Assembly: GCF_001270265.1 (NCBI RefSeq) | Contig: NZ_LGAP01000034.1 | Span: 1 to 64,000, forward strand | Source of the DNA: Ensifer adhaerens | GTDB lineage: Bacteria; Pseudomonadota; Alphaproteobacteria; Rhizobiales; Rhizobiaceae | DNA length: 64,000 nucleotides | Direction: 5' to 3' | Part shown: one piece after another, positions 45,537-54,630 of the stretch | How positions within the stretch are numbered: position 1 is the stretch's first letter | Layout of the letters: each line of letters starts with the position of its first letter | Made by a program: the position numbers and the translations under genes | The notes under the pieces: model-generated | What the model was told of the DNA's origin: nothing | What the model saw: only the letters and a program-made list of their open reading frames with translations | Databases searched by the model: none

Positions 45537-45713
45537 TTTCCGTGGCAACTTGTAGGCGCAGTTCACCCAAGGCTCTTGGCCGGGGCGTAAATCGCGGGGA
45601 CGACGCAGCGAGTTTTGTTTGTCTTCCCGACCGGGTCTGGTAGAAATTGCGGCTACAGGGAGAAAGTATCGCCCAACTTGGTTAAGGACCCGTCAACGAG
45701 GCCCATCGCAGCA

Positions 45714-46718
45714 ATGACAAGCAAGAAGAAGCCCAAGGTCTACATCACCCGGAAATTGCCGGATATCGTCGAAACCAGAATGCGAGAGCTGTTCGACGCC
45801 GAGCTGAACATCGATGACACGCCGCGCAGCCAGCCGGAGCTTGTGGCGGCGGTGAAGCGCGCCGACGTACTCGTACCGACTGTGACCGATCGGATCGACG
45901 CGGCGCTGATCGAGCAGGCCGGGCCGCAGCTGAAGCTGATTGCGAGCTTTTCCAACGGCGTCGACAACATCGACGTCGACGCGGCCGCACGCAAGGGCAT
46001 CACCGTCACCAACACGCCGAACGTGTTGACCGAGGACACCGCCGACATGGCGATGGCGCTCATTCTCGCCGTGCCGCGTCGGCTTGCCGAAGGTGCGCAG
46101 ATCCTGACCGACCGCAAGGGCGAATGGGCCGGCTGGTCTCCGACCTGGATGCTCGGCCGGCGCATCGCCGGCAAGCGCATCGGTATCGTCGGCATGGGCC
46201 GCATCGGCACCGCGGTCGCGCGCCGCGCCAAGGCCTTCGGCCTGTCGATCCACTATCACAACCGGCATCGCGTCAAGGCCGAGACCGAGGAGATGCTGGA
46301 GGCGACCTACTGGGACAGCCTCGACCAGATGCTTGCCCGCGTCGATATCGTCTCGGTCAATTGCCCCTCGACACCGGCGACCTATCATCTGCTGTCCGCC
46401 CGTCGCCTGGCGCTGATGCGCCCGGAAAGCTATATCGTCAACACCGCCCGCGGCGGCATCATCGATGAGACAGCGCTGATCAAGTGCCTGCGTGAAGGCA
46501 AGATCGCCGGTGCCGGTCTCGACGTCTTCGAGAACGAGCCTGCGGTCAATCCCAAGCTCATCAAGCTCGCGGGCGAGGGCAAGGTCGTGCTGTTGCCGCA
46601 TATGAGTTCGGCGACGCTCGAAGGCCGCATCGACATGGGCGATAAGGTGGTCATCAATATCCGCACCTTCTTCGACGGTCACCGGCCGCCCGACCGTGTG
46701 CTGCCCGGCCGCGACTGA
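45714..46718 (+). CDS. D-2-hydroxyacid dehydrogenase (glyoxylate reductase type)
   Basis: 334 residues. NAD(P)-binding GIVGMGRIGTAVARRAKAFG (~158-177), catalytic Arg in NTARGGIIDETAL (~242-254), Glu in FENEP and His in LLPHMSSAT (~293-301). Related to GyaR glyoxylate reductase; a second enzyme of the same superfamily is at 27231. ATG 45714 is used since the upstream frame is unrelated to the family. Its stop touches the stop of the opposing GNAT gene. Confidence 0.88.
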   Translation: MTSKKKPKVYITRKLPDIVETRMRELFDAELNIDDTPRSQPELVAAVKRADVLVPTVTDRIDAALIEQAGPQLKLIASFSNGVDNIDVDAAARKGITVTNTPNVLTEDTADMAMALILAVPRRLAEGAQILTDRKGEWAGWSPTWMLGRRIAGKRIGIVGMGRIGTAVARRAKAFGLSIHYHNRHRVKAETEEMLEATYWDSLDQMLARVDIVSVNCPSTPATYHLLSARRLALMRPESYIVNTARGGIIDETALIKCLREGKIAGAGLDVFENEPAVNPKLIKLAGEGKVVLLPHMSSATLEGRIDMGDKVVINIRTFFDGHRPPDRVLPGRD

Positions 46719-47186
46719 TCAGAGCGTCTTGCGCATCTCGACGGTGGTGGGGCGGGTAAAGCCCGGGTGAGCGGTCCTGCCGGTTTCGACAAAGCCCCAG
46801 GCCGCGAACATCAGGTGGTTCTCGATCAGTTCGATCCGGGTCTGCAGCCTCAGAGCGGGCAGGCGGCGGCTACGCGCTGCTTCTTCGGCGCTTGCAAGCA
46901 GCAGCCGGCCGACGCCTTTTCCCTGGTAGGCTGCGGCGACCGCAAGCTTGCCGATATAGAGACAGTCGATCTCCGGCTTGCAGAAGATGCAGCCGACAAG
47001 CACCGGGCCGTCGGCAACGACAAAGCCGATTTCTGCCGACGCCTTTTCCTTCAGCCCTTCACTCGTCAGCGCAAGCGCCGAGGATGGCGGATCGATCCGC
47101 CCGTCCATATAGGCGAAGGCGTCCAGGACCAGGGTCAGCAATTCGTCGTAGCGCTCGAAAGTCGCATCGATCCGCGAGATCTCCAT
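46719..47186 (-). CDS. GNAT family N-acetyltransferase
   Basis: 155 residues. Acetyl-CoA motif LAVAAAYQGKGVGRLLLASAE with the Q/R-x-x-G-x-G/A loop (QGKGVG, ~89-94). Substrate unknown. Its ATG overlaps the moeB-like stop by one base (TGATG), so the two are translated together. Confidence 0.87.
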   Translation of the reverse strand: MEISRIDATFERYDELLTLVLDAFAYMDGRIDPPSSALALTSEGLKEKASAEIGFVVADGPVLVGCIFCKPEIDCLYIGKLAVAAAYQGKGVGRLLLASAEEAARSRRLPALRLQTRIELIENHLMFAAWGFVETGRTAHPGFTRPTTVEMRKTL

Positions 47187-47959
47187 CAGTCCGCCCGCTC
47201 GCCCTTGCGCCTGTGATAGCGGATCGTGCTGAACTGCGCCGAAAGCGCGTCATACATCAACAGCCGGCCGACCAGCGGCTCGCCGATCCCGGCAATCACC
47301 TTGATCGCCTCCATAGCCTGCAATGTTCCGATGACACCAGTGAGCGCGCCGACGATGCCGGCCTCAGCACAGGAGGGCACGACGCCCGGCGGCGGTGCCT
47401 CGGGAAAGAGGTCGCGATAGGATGGGTTTTGTTCCCCGTCCTTGCCCACGCGATAGGGCATCAGCACGGTGAGCGACCCATCGAAACGCCCGACCGCACC
47501 GGTGACCAGCGGTATGCCGATGGCGGCGGCCGTATCGGCGGCGAGATAGCGCGTGTCGAAATTGTCCGAGCCGTCGATCACCAGGTCATATTGGCGCAAA
47601 AGCGTTGCGGCGTTGTCGGCTGCCAGACGAAACGGATGCGTCTCGACCACCACATGCGGATTGAGCGCGCCGATTGCTGCCGAGGCGCTCTCGACCTTTG
47701 CCTGGCCAATATCCGCCGTGCGGTGGATGATCTGTCGTTGCAGATTCGACAGCGACACCACGTCGTCGTCGATAACGCCGAGCGTGCCGATGCCGGCGGC
47801 GGCGAGGTACTGAAGGACGGGAGCGCCGAGACCGCCCGCTCCAATGACCAGAACGCGCGCCGCCTTGAGCTTCTGTTGACCGGCGCCGCCGAGTTCCGGC
47901 AGGAGGATGTGGCGCGCATAGCGGGCAATTTCCGATTGGTCGAGGCTCGTATTTGTCAT
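47186..47959 (-). CDS. moeB: MoeB/ThiF/HesA-family adenylyltransferase
   Basis: 257 residues. E1-like enzyme that adenylates the C-terminus of MoaD or ThiS. Nucleotide site VLVIGAGGLGAPVLQYLA (~36-53), DDDVVSLSNLQRQIIH (~64-79) and DGSDNFDTRYL (~129-139). The single Cys is in VPSCAEAG; the two CxxC pairs that bind zinc in E. coli MoeB are missing (NPSYRDL in place of the first). Symbol follows the closest well-known family; ThiF is the alternative. Confidence 0.85.
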   Translation of the reverse strand: MTNTSLDQSEIARYARHILLPELGGAGQQKLKAARVLVIGAGGLGAPVLQYLAAAGIGTLGVIDDDVVSLSNLQRQIIHRTADIGQAKVESASAAIGALNPHVVVETHPFRLAADNAATLLRQYDLVIDGSDNFDTRYLAADTAAAIGIPLVTGAVGRFDGSLTVLMPYRVGKDGEQNPSYRDLFPEAPPPGVVPSCAEAGIVGALTGVIGTLQAMEAIKVIAGIGEPLVGRLLMYDALSAQFSTIRYHRRKGERAD

Positions 47960-47987
47960 GAGCGGACACTTTCCATGATCGGCTCTA

Positions 47988-49112
47988 TCATCCCGAAACG
48001 CTTCCGTGCTCCACCGTCAGGAACCGGCCGCGCTCGCCGAGCGCGTCGAACATCGCACGGTCCGTGCCGGTCATGAAGGCCTGGCCGCCGAGCCCGTCGA
48101 CGAGATCGAAAAGGGCGGCGCGCCTGCCCATGTCGAGATGGGCGGCGATTTCGTCAAGCAGCAAAATGGGGGCGTGGCCGGTCATGTCGCCGACAAGGCG
48201 CGCATGGGCGAGTACCAGGCCGACGAGCAGCGCCTTCTGTTCACCCGTCGAGCAGCGCTCGGCCTCCATGTCCTTTTCGCGGTGGCGGATCAAGAGGTCG
48301 GTGCGATGCGGCCCGTCCAGCGTGCGTCCGGCGGCTGCATCGCGGGGCCGGCCCTCGCGCAGCATGATGAGATATTGCTCCTCGAGGTCGAAGGCCGGCC
48401 TGTGGCTCTCGTCGTCGAGGAAACCGGCAAGCGCCAGGCGCGCGGAAGGAAAGACGCTGTCGCCCGTGTTTCTTTCGACCAGCGCCGTCAGCAGACCCAG
48501 CATCTCCTGCCGCGCCAGCGCCATCGACACGCCGAGCCCTGCCATTTCGCGCTCGATGGCGGTCAGCCAGGCCGGGTCGGGGCGAAACTCGCTGAGCAAC
48601 CGGTTGCGGCTGCGCATGGCGCGGTCGAATTCGCTGGCGCGCCGGCCATGCTCGGGATCGAGCGAAAGCACGAGCCGGTCGAGGAAGCGACGGCGATCGG
48701 CCGACGGGCCGGTAAATAGCCCGTCCATCGCCGGCGTCAGCCACAGCACGCGCAGATGGTCGGTCAGTTCATCGACCGCACTCGCTGTCGTGCCGTTCAG
48801 CCGCAGGCGTCGCGATTGGCCCTCACTGGTGCCGGCTGTGCCGGTGCCGATCTCGACCGGGCCTTCCATGCCCATCACTTCGGCAAAGACCGAGAAGCCG
48901 TCGCTTGCGCCGACGCGGGCGACATCGGCATAGGCCGCACGCCTGAGGCCACGGCCGGGCGACAGAAACGACACCGCTTCCATCAGATTGGTCTTGCCGG
49001 CGCCGTTCTCGCCGGTCAGCACGATGTGCCTCTGGTCGAGCGTCAGCGACAGCGCCGCATAATTGCGGAACTCGCTCAGCTTCAGGCGATTGAGAAAGAC
49101 CTTTTGTGGCAT
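47988..49112 (-). CDS. recF: DNA replication and repair protein RecF
   Basis: 374 residues. SMC-like ATPase of recombinational gap repair. Walker A GENGAGKTNL (~34-43), LSPGRGLRRAAYADVARV, and the signature/Walker B LLLDEIAAHLD (~316-326). Transcribed away from orfA-pit; its 5' region contains repeat copy B starting 30 bases upstream of the ATG. Confidence 0.95.
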   Translation of the reverse strand: MPQKVFLNRLKLSEFRNYAALSLTLDQRHIVLTGENGAGKTNLMEAVSFLSPGRGLRRAAYADVARVGASDGFSVFAEVMGMEGPVEIGTGTAGTSEGQSRRLRLNGTTASAVDELTDHLRVLWLTPAMDGLFTGPSADRRRFLDRLVLSLDPEHGRRASEFDRAMRSRNRLLSEFRPDPAWLTAIEREMAGLGVSMALARQEMLGLLTALVERNTGDSVFPSARLALAGFLDDESHRPAFDLEEQYLIMLREGRPRDAAAGRTLDGPHRTDLLIRHREKDMEAERCSTGEQKALLVGLVLAHARLVGDMTGHAPILLLDEIAAHLDMGRRAALFDLVDGLGGQAFMTGTDRAMFDALGERGRFLTVEHGSVSG

Positions 49113-49141
49113 TTCGGGCCCGGATTCGACTTCGGCGCCAG

Positions 49142-49238
49142 TTACAGCGCCGCGCGTCGAACAGGACGCTGTAACACGCTAAACTCGCTGCATAATCTTC
49201 GTCTTAAATCGATGCCGATTTAAGGAACTATGCAGTAG
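49142..49238. repeat. Rhizobial palindromic intergenic element, copy B
   Basis: TTACAGCGCCGCGCGTC at the left end, then CGCTGTAA, CTGCATAAT and a CTTAAATCGATGCCGATTTAAG palindrome, ending ATGCAGTAG. It is the most diverged of the three copies: the right arm of the first hairpin (GACGCGC) is disrupted. Unlike the other two it lies between divergent genes (recF and orfA), in their promoter region. Confidence 0.82.
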
Positions 49239-49367
49239 GACGAAAGCGGGCATCAAGGCAAGACGAAAGGCGGCCTCAGCCATTCCCAGGCAAAAATGCG
49301 CGATAACGGCGGGGAAAGCCTTACGATCCCCGTGTTTCAGCGCTTTTCTTGATGGCTTGCGTACAAT

Positions 49368-49385
49368 ATGACAGCCGCATGACAA
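49368..49385 (-). promoter_or_regulatory. PHO box upstream of orfA-pit
   Basis: On the minus strand TTGTCAT-GCGG-CTGTCAT, 13 of 14 fixed positions of the rhizobial PHO box CTGTCAT-N4-CTGTCAT. It ends 23 bases before the orfA ATG, so bound PhoB would lie on or after the promoter. In Sinorhizobium meliloti orfA-pit is repressed by PhoB in low phosphate, which this position would explain. Confidence 0.85.
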
Positions 49386-49407
49386 TCCACGAACGGATAT
49401 ATTTGTG

Positions 49408-50052
49408 ATGCTGGCTTGGTTCCGCAAACTCCTTCCCCGCGAAGACCGCTTTTTTGATCTCTTCGCCCACCATTCGCGCACCGTCGTCGGTGCCGCCGAG
49501 GCGCTCGACAAGCTTTTGGCCGGCGGTGATGACCTCGAAAAGCACTGCGACCGGATCGTCGCGCTTGAAGACGAGGCGGATAACATTACCCGCGATGTGC
49601 TTCTGGCCGTTCGCCGCTCCTTCATCACGCCGTTCGATCGTGGCGACATCAAGGATCTGATCCAGTCGATGGATGATGCCATCGACATGATGCACAAGAC
49701 GGTCAAGACCATCCGGCTCTTTGAACAGAAGACCTTCGATCCGGGCATGAAGGAAATGGGCGCCATCGTCGTCCAGGCGGCGCATCTGATTGCCGAGGCC
49801 ATCCCGCTGCTGAACCGCATCGGCGTCAACCACGGCCGGCTCATCGCCATTGCCGAGGAAATCACGCGCATCGAAGGTCGGTCCGACGAACTGCACGACC
49901 AGGGCCTGAAGGATCTCTTCCGCCGCCATGGCGCCAACAATGCGATGGCCTACATCATCGGCAGCGAGATCTACGGCGAGCTCGAGAAGGTCGTCGACCG
50001 CTTCGAGGACGTCGCCAACGAGATCAGCGGCATCGTGATCGAGAACGTCTGA
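49408..50052 (+). CDS. Pit accessory protein OrfA (DUF47, PhoU-like)
   Basis: 214 residues, all-helical DUF47/PhoU-like protein: LFAHHSRTVVGAAEALDKLL, HCDRIVALEDEADNITRDVL (~47-66) and FITPFDRGDIKDLIQSMDDA (~72-91), the family core. It is encoded with low-affinity Pit phosphate carriers and thought to regulate them. ATG 49408 is used; a GTG at 49405 precedes it directly. The stop overlaps the pit start (TGATG). Confidence 0.92.
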   Translation: MLAWFRKLLPREDRFFDLFAHHSRTVVGAAEALDKLLAGGDDLEKHCDRIVALEDEADNITRDVLLAVRRSFITPFDRGDIKDLIQSMDDAIDMMHKTVKTIRLFEQKTFDPGMKEMGAIVVQAAHLIAEAIPLLNRIGVNHGRLIAIAEEITRIEGRSDELHDQGLKDLFRRHGANNAMAYIIGSEIYGELEKVVDRFEDVANEISGIVIENV

Positions 50053-51056
50053 TGGACGCGACGCTCGCCCTGCCGCTGCTTGTCGCGCTGATCGCGATCG
50101 CACTGTTTTTCGATTTTCTCAACGGCTTGCACGACGCCGCCAACTCGATCGCAACCATCGTTTCGACCCGGGTGCTCCGGCCGCAATATGCGGTCATGTG
50201 GGCAGCGTTCTTCAATTTCATCGCCTTCCTGTTCTTCGGGCTGCATGTGGCTGAAACGCTCGGGAAGGGCATCATCGATCCCAGCATCGTCACGCCGCTG
50301 GTGATTTTCGCAGCGCTGATCGGCGCGATCTTCTGGAACATTGCGACCTGGATCTTCGGCATCCCGTCAAGCTCGTCGCATGCGCTGATCGGCGGCCTCG
50401 TCGGTGCCGGCCTTGCCCGCACCGGCGGTGACGCCATCGTCTGGACCGGGCTGTTGAAGACGGTCGGCGCCATCTTCATGTCGCCGATGATCGGCTTCTT
50501 CCTGGCGTTGTTGCTCGTGCTCATCGTGTCCTGGCTGTTCGTGCGCCAGACGCCGTTTGCGGTCGACCGTACCTTCCGGGTGATGCAGTTCATCTCGGCC
50601 TCGCTCTATTCGCTCGGCCACGGCGGCAACGATGCGCAGAAGACCATGGGCATCATCGCGGTGCTGCTGTTCTCGCAGGGCTATCTTGGTTCCGAGTTCT
50701 ACGTGCCGTTTTGGGTGGTGATCACCTGCCAGGCAGCGATCGCGCTCGGCACGCTGTTCGGCGGCTGGCGCATCGTCCATACGATGGGCTCGAAGATCAC
50801 CAAGCTCAATCCGATGCAGGGCTTCTGCGCGGAAACCGGTGGCGCCATCACGCTCTTTGCCGCCACTTGGCTCGGCATTCCGGTCTCGACCACCCACACC
50901 ATCACCGGTGCGATCATCGGCGTGGGTGCCGCCAAGCGCGTATCGGCGGTGCGCTGGGGCCTTGCCGGCAACATCGTCATCGCCTGGTTCGTGACCATGC
51001 CGGCGGCTGCGGCGATCTCGGCGCTCACCTACTTCGCAATCGATCTGTTCCTGTGA
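50052..51056 (+). CDS. pit: Low-affinity inorganic phosphate transporter
   Basis: 334-residue PiT-family membrane carrier (proton or cation symport). Paired family signatures FLNGLHDAANSIATIVSTR (~21-39) and SLGHGGNDAQKTMGIIAVLL (~190-209), with PVSTTHTITGAIIGVGAAKR near the end. Cotranscribed with orfA; expected to serve in phosphate-rich conditions. Confidence 0.95.
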   Translation: MDATLALPLLVALIAIALFFDFLNGLHDAANSIATIVSTRVLRPQYAVMWAAFFNFIAFLFFGLHVAETLGKGIIDPSIVTPLVIFAALIGAIFWNIATWIFGIPSSSSHALIGGLVGAGLARTGGDAIVWTGLLKTVGAIFMSPMIGFFLALLLVLIVSWLFVRQTPFAVDRTFRVMQFISASLYSLGHGGNDAQKTMGIIAVLLFSQGYLGSEFYVPFWVVITCQAAIALGTLFGGWRIVHTMGSKITKLNPMQGFCAETGGAITLFAATWLGIPVSTTHTITGAIIGVGAAKRVSAVRWGLAGNIVIAWFVTMPAAAAISALTYFAIDLFL

Positions 51057-51113
51057 ATCCTATCCGCCTCCGGCCGAATGCCGGGGGCGGAACACTTCTG
51101 AAATCTAAGCGCG

Positions 51114-52502
51114 TCAGTCGCTCACACGCGGTGCCGGGTTGTCCTGGCCATCTTGATGCAGCGTCAGGCTTGCGGCGCGAGCGCCGGCCGGGACCTCGAA
51201 CGTCAGCTGCGCATCGACCGACTTTGCAAAGAAGCGATGTTCCGCCTCCGGAAAGATTTCGATCCGCCTCTGGCCTGTTGCCTGTGCAAACAGCCGATCG
51301 CCGTCGCGAAAAACCGTCAGATCGAAATCGGGCGCCAACCGATAGGTGCCGACATAGGCAACGTAGGTCGCCGGGTCGAGCGTGATGGCGACGCGCTGAA
51401 CCGGCGCGGGTGCAAGTGGTCTCTCCTTGTCGAGCAGATGCACGCCGATATCGTCGACGCCGGCCTCCGTCGCCGTATTTGACAGGACAACGACGCCGAC
51501 ACCGGTCGATGGACGGAAGCCGACGAACGATCGATAGCCGCCGGTGCCGCCATTGTGCCAGACGATTTGCGTATCGCCGCGTCCGGAAATCACCCAACCG
51601 AGCGCCTGCTCTGCGTTGCCGTCGCCAAGCGGCTGCCGTTCGGCGAGCACGGCGGTAAACGCGGGTGTCAGGGCTGAGGACTTCCTGCCCATTGCCGCCT
51701 GCAGGAAGGCCAGCAGATCGTTCGCTGTCGAGCGCAGCGCCCCGGCTCCTTGCAGCGCGCCGAGATCCCAATCGCTTGTCGGTTCCAGGCCGGCATCGTG
51801 GCCGGTCGCTCGCCGACCCTTCCATTCAGGACGCGAGGTGATCGCGGTATCGGTCATGCCGAGGGGGACCGCGATGCGCTCGCTGACGAGCGCCTCGTAG
51901 GATAGGCCTGACTGCAATGCGAGCGCGTGGCCAAGCAGGCCATAACCGAGGTTGGAATATTCATGTTGGACGCCGGGTTGCCGCGTCGGCTGGTGACCGG
52001 ACAGAAAGGTGTAGAGCTTGGCGACGCCATAGTCGGCATAGGGGTCGGTGTCGTCGGCCGGCACCATATTGTCCGGCAGCCTCGGCAGGCCGGACATATG
52101 CGTCGCCAGATGTTTCAGCGTGATCGGCATACCATCGGCTGCCGCCTTGATGGCTACGCTCTCCGGCAGCAATTGCGCGACAGGCGTTTCGAGCCGGATA
52201 GCTCCACGTTCGACCATGTCGGCAAGCAGCAGTGCGGTGAAGACCTTGGTCACCGAGCCGATCTCGAACACGGTGTTGCCATCGACAGGGCGCGGGTCGT
52301 CCTTGGCCAGGCGGCCATGCGCGACGACCCGTTGCCCGTTCGCATCGATAATGCCGACAACGATCCCGACCGACTGCTTCTGCTCGTCGATGCGTTCGGT
52401 CAGAATCTCTAGAATTTCATCGTCGGTGGCGGAGAGAGGCTCCGCCTGGGCGGTGGCAGTGAGCGTCATGAGAACGATCCAGGTGAGGAGGAAGTGTCGC
52501 AT
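51114..52502 (-). CDS. Serine hydrolase of the beta-lactamase (class C-like) family
   Basis: 462 residues, exported (signal peptide about 1-20). Active-site SVTK (~83-86) in FEIGSVTKVF, Tyr motif EYSNLGYGLLG (~174-184), and HNG motif in VWHNGGTGGYRSF (~305-317). A C-terminal extension of about 110 residues resembles the domains of AmpC-related peptidases and esterases. Real beta-lactamase activity cannot be assumed; D-amino peptidase or esterase is equally likely. ATG 52502 is chosen for the signal peptide; the longer upstream frame is unrelated. Confidence 0.87.
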   Translation of the reverse strand: MRHFLLTWIVLMTLTATAQAEPLSATDDEILEILTERIDEQKQSVGIVVGIIDANGQRVVAHGRLAKDDPRPVDGNTVFEIGSVTKVFTALLLADMVERGAIRLETPVAQLLPESVAIKAAADGMPITLKHLATHMSGLPRLPDNMVPADDTDPYADYGVAKLYTFLSGHQPTRQPGVQHEYSNLGYGLLGHALALQSGLSYEALVSERIAVPLGMTDTAITSRPEWKGRRATGHDAGLEPTSDWDLGALQGAGALRSTANDLLAFLQAAMGRKSSALTPAFTAVLAERQPLGDGNAEQALGWVISGRGDTQIVWHNGGTGGYRSFVGFRPSTGVGVVVLSNTATEAGVDDIGVHLLDKERPLAPAPVQRVAITLDPATYVAYVGTYRLAPDFDLTVFRDGDRLFAQATGQRRIEIFPEAEHRFFAKSVDAQLTFEVPAGARAASLTLHQDGQDNPAPRVSD

Positions 52503-52648
52503 GGAGGGAAGATAGGCGCCCCATTTTCGGTTGCAAGACGCATTCGGGGCATACCAACCCTCGATAGTCGAGACTTGGTCAAGGCTTGGTCGAGATATCG
52601 CAGACTGTGAGGCAGGGCTGAGCTGTCGCGCCTGAAATGCCCGGCGGT

Positions 52649-53548
52649 TCACGGATCCCAGTGCGGCGGATCGCCAAAAGCCTTTTTCAGGTGCTCGGCA
52701 ATTGCCCTGAGTTTGGCCGAGGGCCGCCGGCCCTCGGGATGGGCCATGTAGATGAACTCCGGCTCCGGGCGAAAACCGACATCGATCTCGCGCAGCCGGC
52801 CGTCGCGCACCGCGGGACCGCAGATGAAGGCCGGCAGCAGCGCAATGCCAAGCCCGGCGACGGCGGCGTCGTGGATCATGTCGCCATTGTTGATCCTGAG
52901 TGCCATGCGGGCGCGGATGACGGTCGAACCGGTTGGCCCCTCGAACCGCCAGTCGGAAGCGCCGCGGTTGGTGTAGAAGATGCCACGGTGATCGTTGAGT
53001 TCGGCAAGCGAGGCCGGCGTGCCGTTGCGCTCGAGATAGTCGGGCGAGGCGACCAGCAGGCGCCGGCTCTTGGCAAGCTTCCACACGATCAGTCGTGAAT
53101 CGGCGATGGTCCCGTGGCGCACGATCGCGTCATAGCCCTCGGAGGCGACATCGACCCGGCGATCGTCCAGATCGAGCGTCAGTTCGATCTCGGGATGCGC
53201 CGCCAGAAACGGATAGAGCGCCGGCCCGAGATGCAAATGGCCGAAGCTGACGGGGGCGGCGATCCGCAGCGGCCCGGTCAGCGTTCCGCGGCGCTCGGCC
53301 AGATCGCTGGCGGCGGCCTGCACTTCGCTGACGATCCGCACCGCGCGCTCGCGAAAGGCGATGCCATCCTCGGTGAGCGTCAGCTTGCGTGTGGTGCGAT
53401 GCAAGAGCGTTGCGTTCAGGCCGCGCTCCAGCTCCGCGACCCGTTCGCTGATCACCGATTTCGACAGCCGCAGCCGGCGCGCCGCCTCGCTGATCGAGCC
53501 GGCTTCCGCCACGGTGACAAAGGCAGCAATTCCTTCGATCTTCAGCAT
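52649..53548 (-). CDS. LysR family transcriptional regulator
   Basis: 299 residues. N-terminal HTH (FVTVAEAGSISEAARRLRLS, ~10-29, then KSVISERVAELERGL) and a LysR substrate-binding domain from about 90. Divergent from the SDR gene with 143 bases between; the usual arrangement suggests it controls that gene and itself. Confidence 0.92.
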   Translation of the reverse strand: MLKIEGIAAFVTVAEAGSISEAARRLRLSKSVISERVAELERGLNATLLHRTTRKLTLTEDGIAFRERAVRIVSEVQAAASDLAERRGTLTGPLRIAAPVSFGHLHLGPALYPFLAAHPEIELTLDLDDRRVDVASEGYDAIVRHGTIADSRLIVWKLAKSRRLLVASPDYLERNGTPASLAELNDHRGIFYTNRGASDWRFEGPTGSTVIRARMALRINNGDMIHDAAVAGLGIALLPAFICGPAVRDGRLREIDVGFRPEPEFIYMAHPEGRRPSAKLRAIAEHLKKAFGDPPHWDP

Positions 53549-53691
53549 CGTTCGGTATTTCCGAATTCGAGTTCCATCATTGGCAGACTAATCCGAACGG
53601 CGATCTTCGGCCATATCTATCGGCATCGAAGGACAACGGTCGATGGAAAGAAAGACCGGTCCCAAGCCAAACCCACAGAAGGAATTCCATC

Positions 53692-54441
53692 ATGTCACGT
53701 TTGCAGAACAAGACCGCGCTCATCACCGGCGGCACCAGCGGCATCGGCCTTGAGACGGCGCGCCAGTTCATCGCCGAGGGGGCACGCGTCGCCGTCACCG
53801 GCACCAATCCGAAGAACATCGCCGAGGCGCGCAAGGTGCTCGGCGAACGCGCCGTCATCATTGAGGCCGATGCCGGCGACGCCGCCGGACAGGCCGCGGT
53901 CGCAGGAGAGATCAAGGCGGCCTTCGGCCATCTCGACATCCTCTTCGTCAATGCCGGTATCGCCAAGCTTCAGCCGATCGAAAACTGGGACGAAGCCAGC
54001 TTCGACCGTTCGCTCGACATCAACGTCAAGGGTCCGTTCTTCCTGATCCAGGCGCTGCTGCCGATCTTTTCCAAGCCCGCCTCGATCGTGCTCAACACCT
54101 CGATCAATGCCCATATCGGCATGCCGACCTCCAGCGTCTATGCGCTCAGCAAGGCGGCGCTGCTCTCCCTCGCCAAGACTCTCTCGGGTGAACTGATCGG
54201 TCGCGGCATTCGCGTCAATGCCGTCAGCCCCGGTCCGATCAGGACGCCGCTGCATGACGGGCATGGCGCAACACCGGCGGAAAACAAGGAGATCGTCGCG
54301 TCGATCGCCGCTCAGATCCCGCTCGGCCGCTTTGGTGATGCCAGCGAGATCGCCAAGGCAATCGTCTTCCTTGCCTCCGACGAAGCCGCGTTTACGGTCG
54401 GTGCCGAACTGATCATCGACGGCGGCATGGCCACACTCTGA
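53692..54441 (+). CDS. Short-chain dehydrogenase/reductase
   Basis: 249 residues. Cofactor motif TGGTSGIG (~13-20), NAG (~89-91), catalytic Ser (NTSINAHI, ~139-142), Tyr-x-x-x-Lys in YALSKAA (~154-160) and PGPIRTPL (~185-192). Classical SDR; substrate unknown, probably controlled by the divergent LysR protein. Confidence 0.92.
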   Translation: MSRLQNKTALITGGTSGIGLETARQFIAEGARVAVTGTNPKNIAEARKVLGERAVIIEADAGDAAGQAAVAGEIKAAFGHLDILFVNAGIAKLQPIENWDEASFDRSLDINVKGPFFLIQALLPIFSKPASIVLNTSINAHIGMPTSSVYALSKAALLSLAKTLSGELIGRGIRVNAVSPGPIRTPLHDGHGATPAENKEIVASIAAQIPLGRFGDASEIAKAIVFLASDEAAFTVGAELIIDGGMATL

Positions 54442-54499
54442 TCCTGCCCGACGCCACCGCCCGGAACCACTATCGGGCGGCGGCGGATCCTTCCTCCGC

Positions 54500-54525
54500 A
54501 CGCGGGGGATGCGATCCCCCGCCGT
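54500..54525. repeat. GC-rich hairpin downstream of the SDR gene
   Basis: GCGGGGGAT-GC-ATCCCCCGC within 54500-54525. No T run follows, so it is a weak terminator candidate at best. It lies in the 190-base gap before the DUF1326 gene, which has a good AGGAGGAG ribosome-binding sequence. Confidence 0.5.
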
Positions 54526-54630
54526 TGGCATGGCTCGTCGAGAAGAGTATATTTTTCAGGTCTAATAGATAGTCGTGCATTCGAAGGGAATGAAGCAACC
54601 CCAACACCGATCAGATCCCAGGAGGAGACG

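Noticed and set aside
47226-47813. Plus-strand frames opposite the MoeB-like gene
   Set aside because: Shadows without start signals; the minus frame has a complete E1-like motif set.
52503-53084. N-terminal extension of the beta-lactamase-like gene into the LysR gene
   Set aside because: The signal peptide starts at 52502; the extension is LysR sequence read in another frame.
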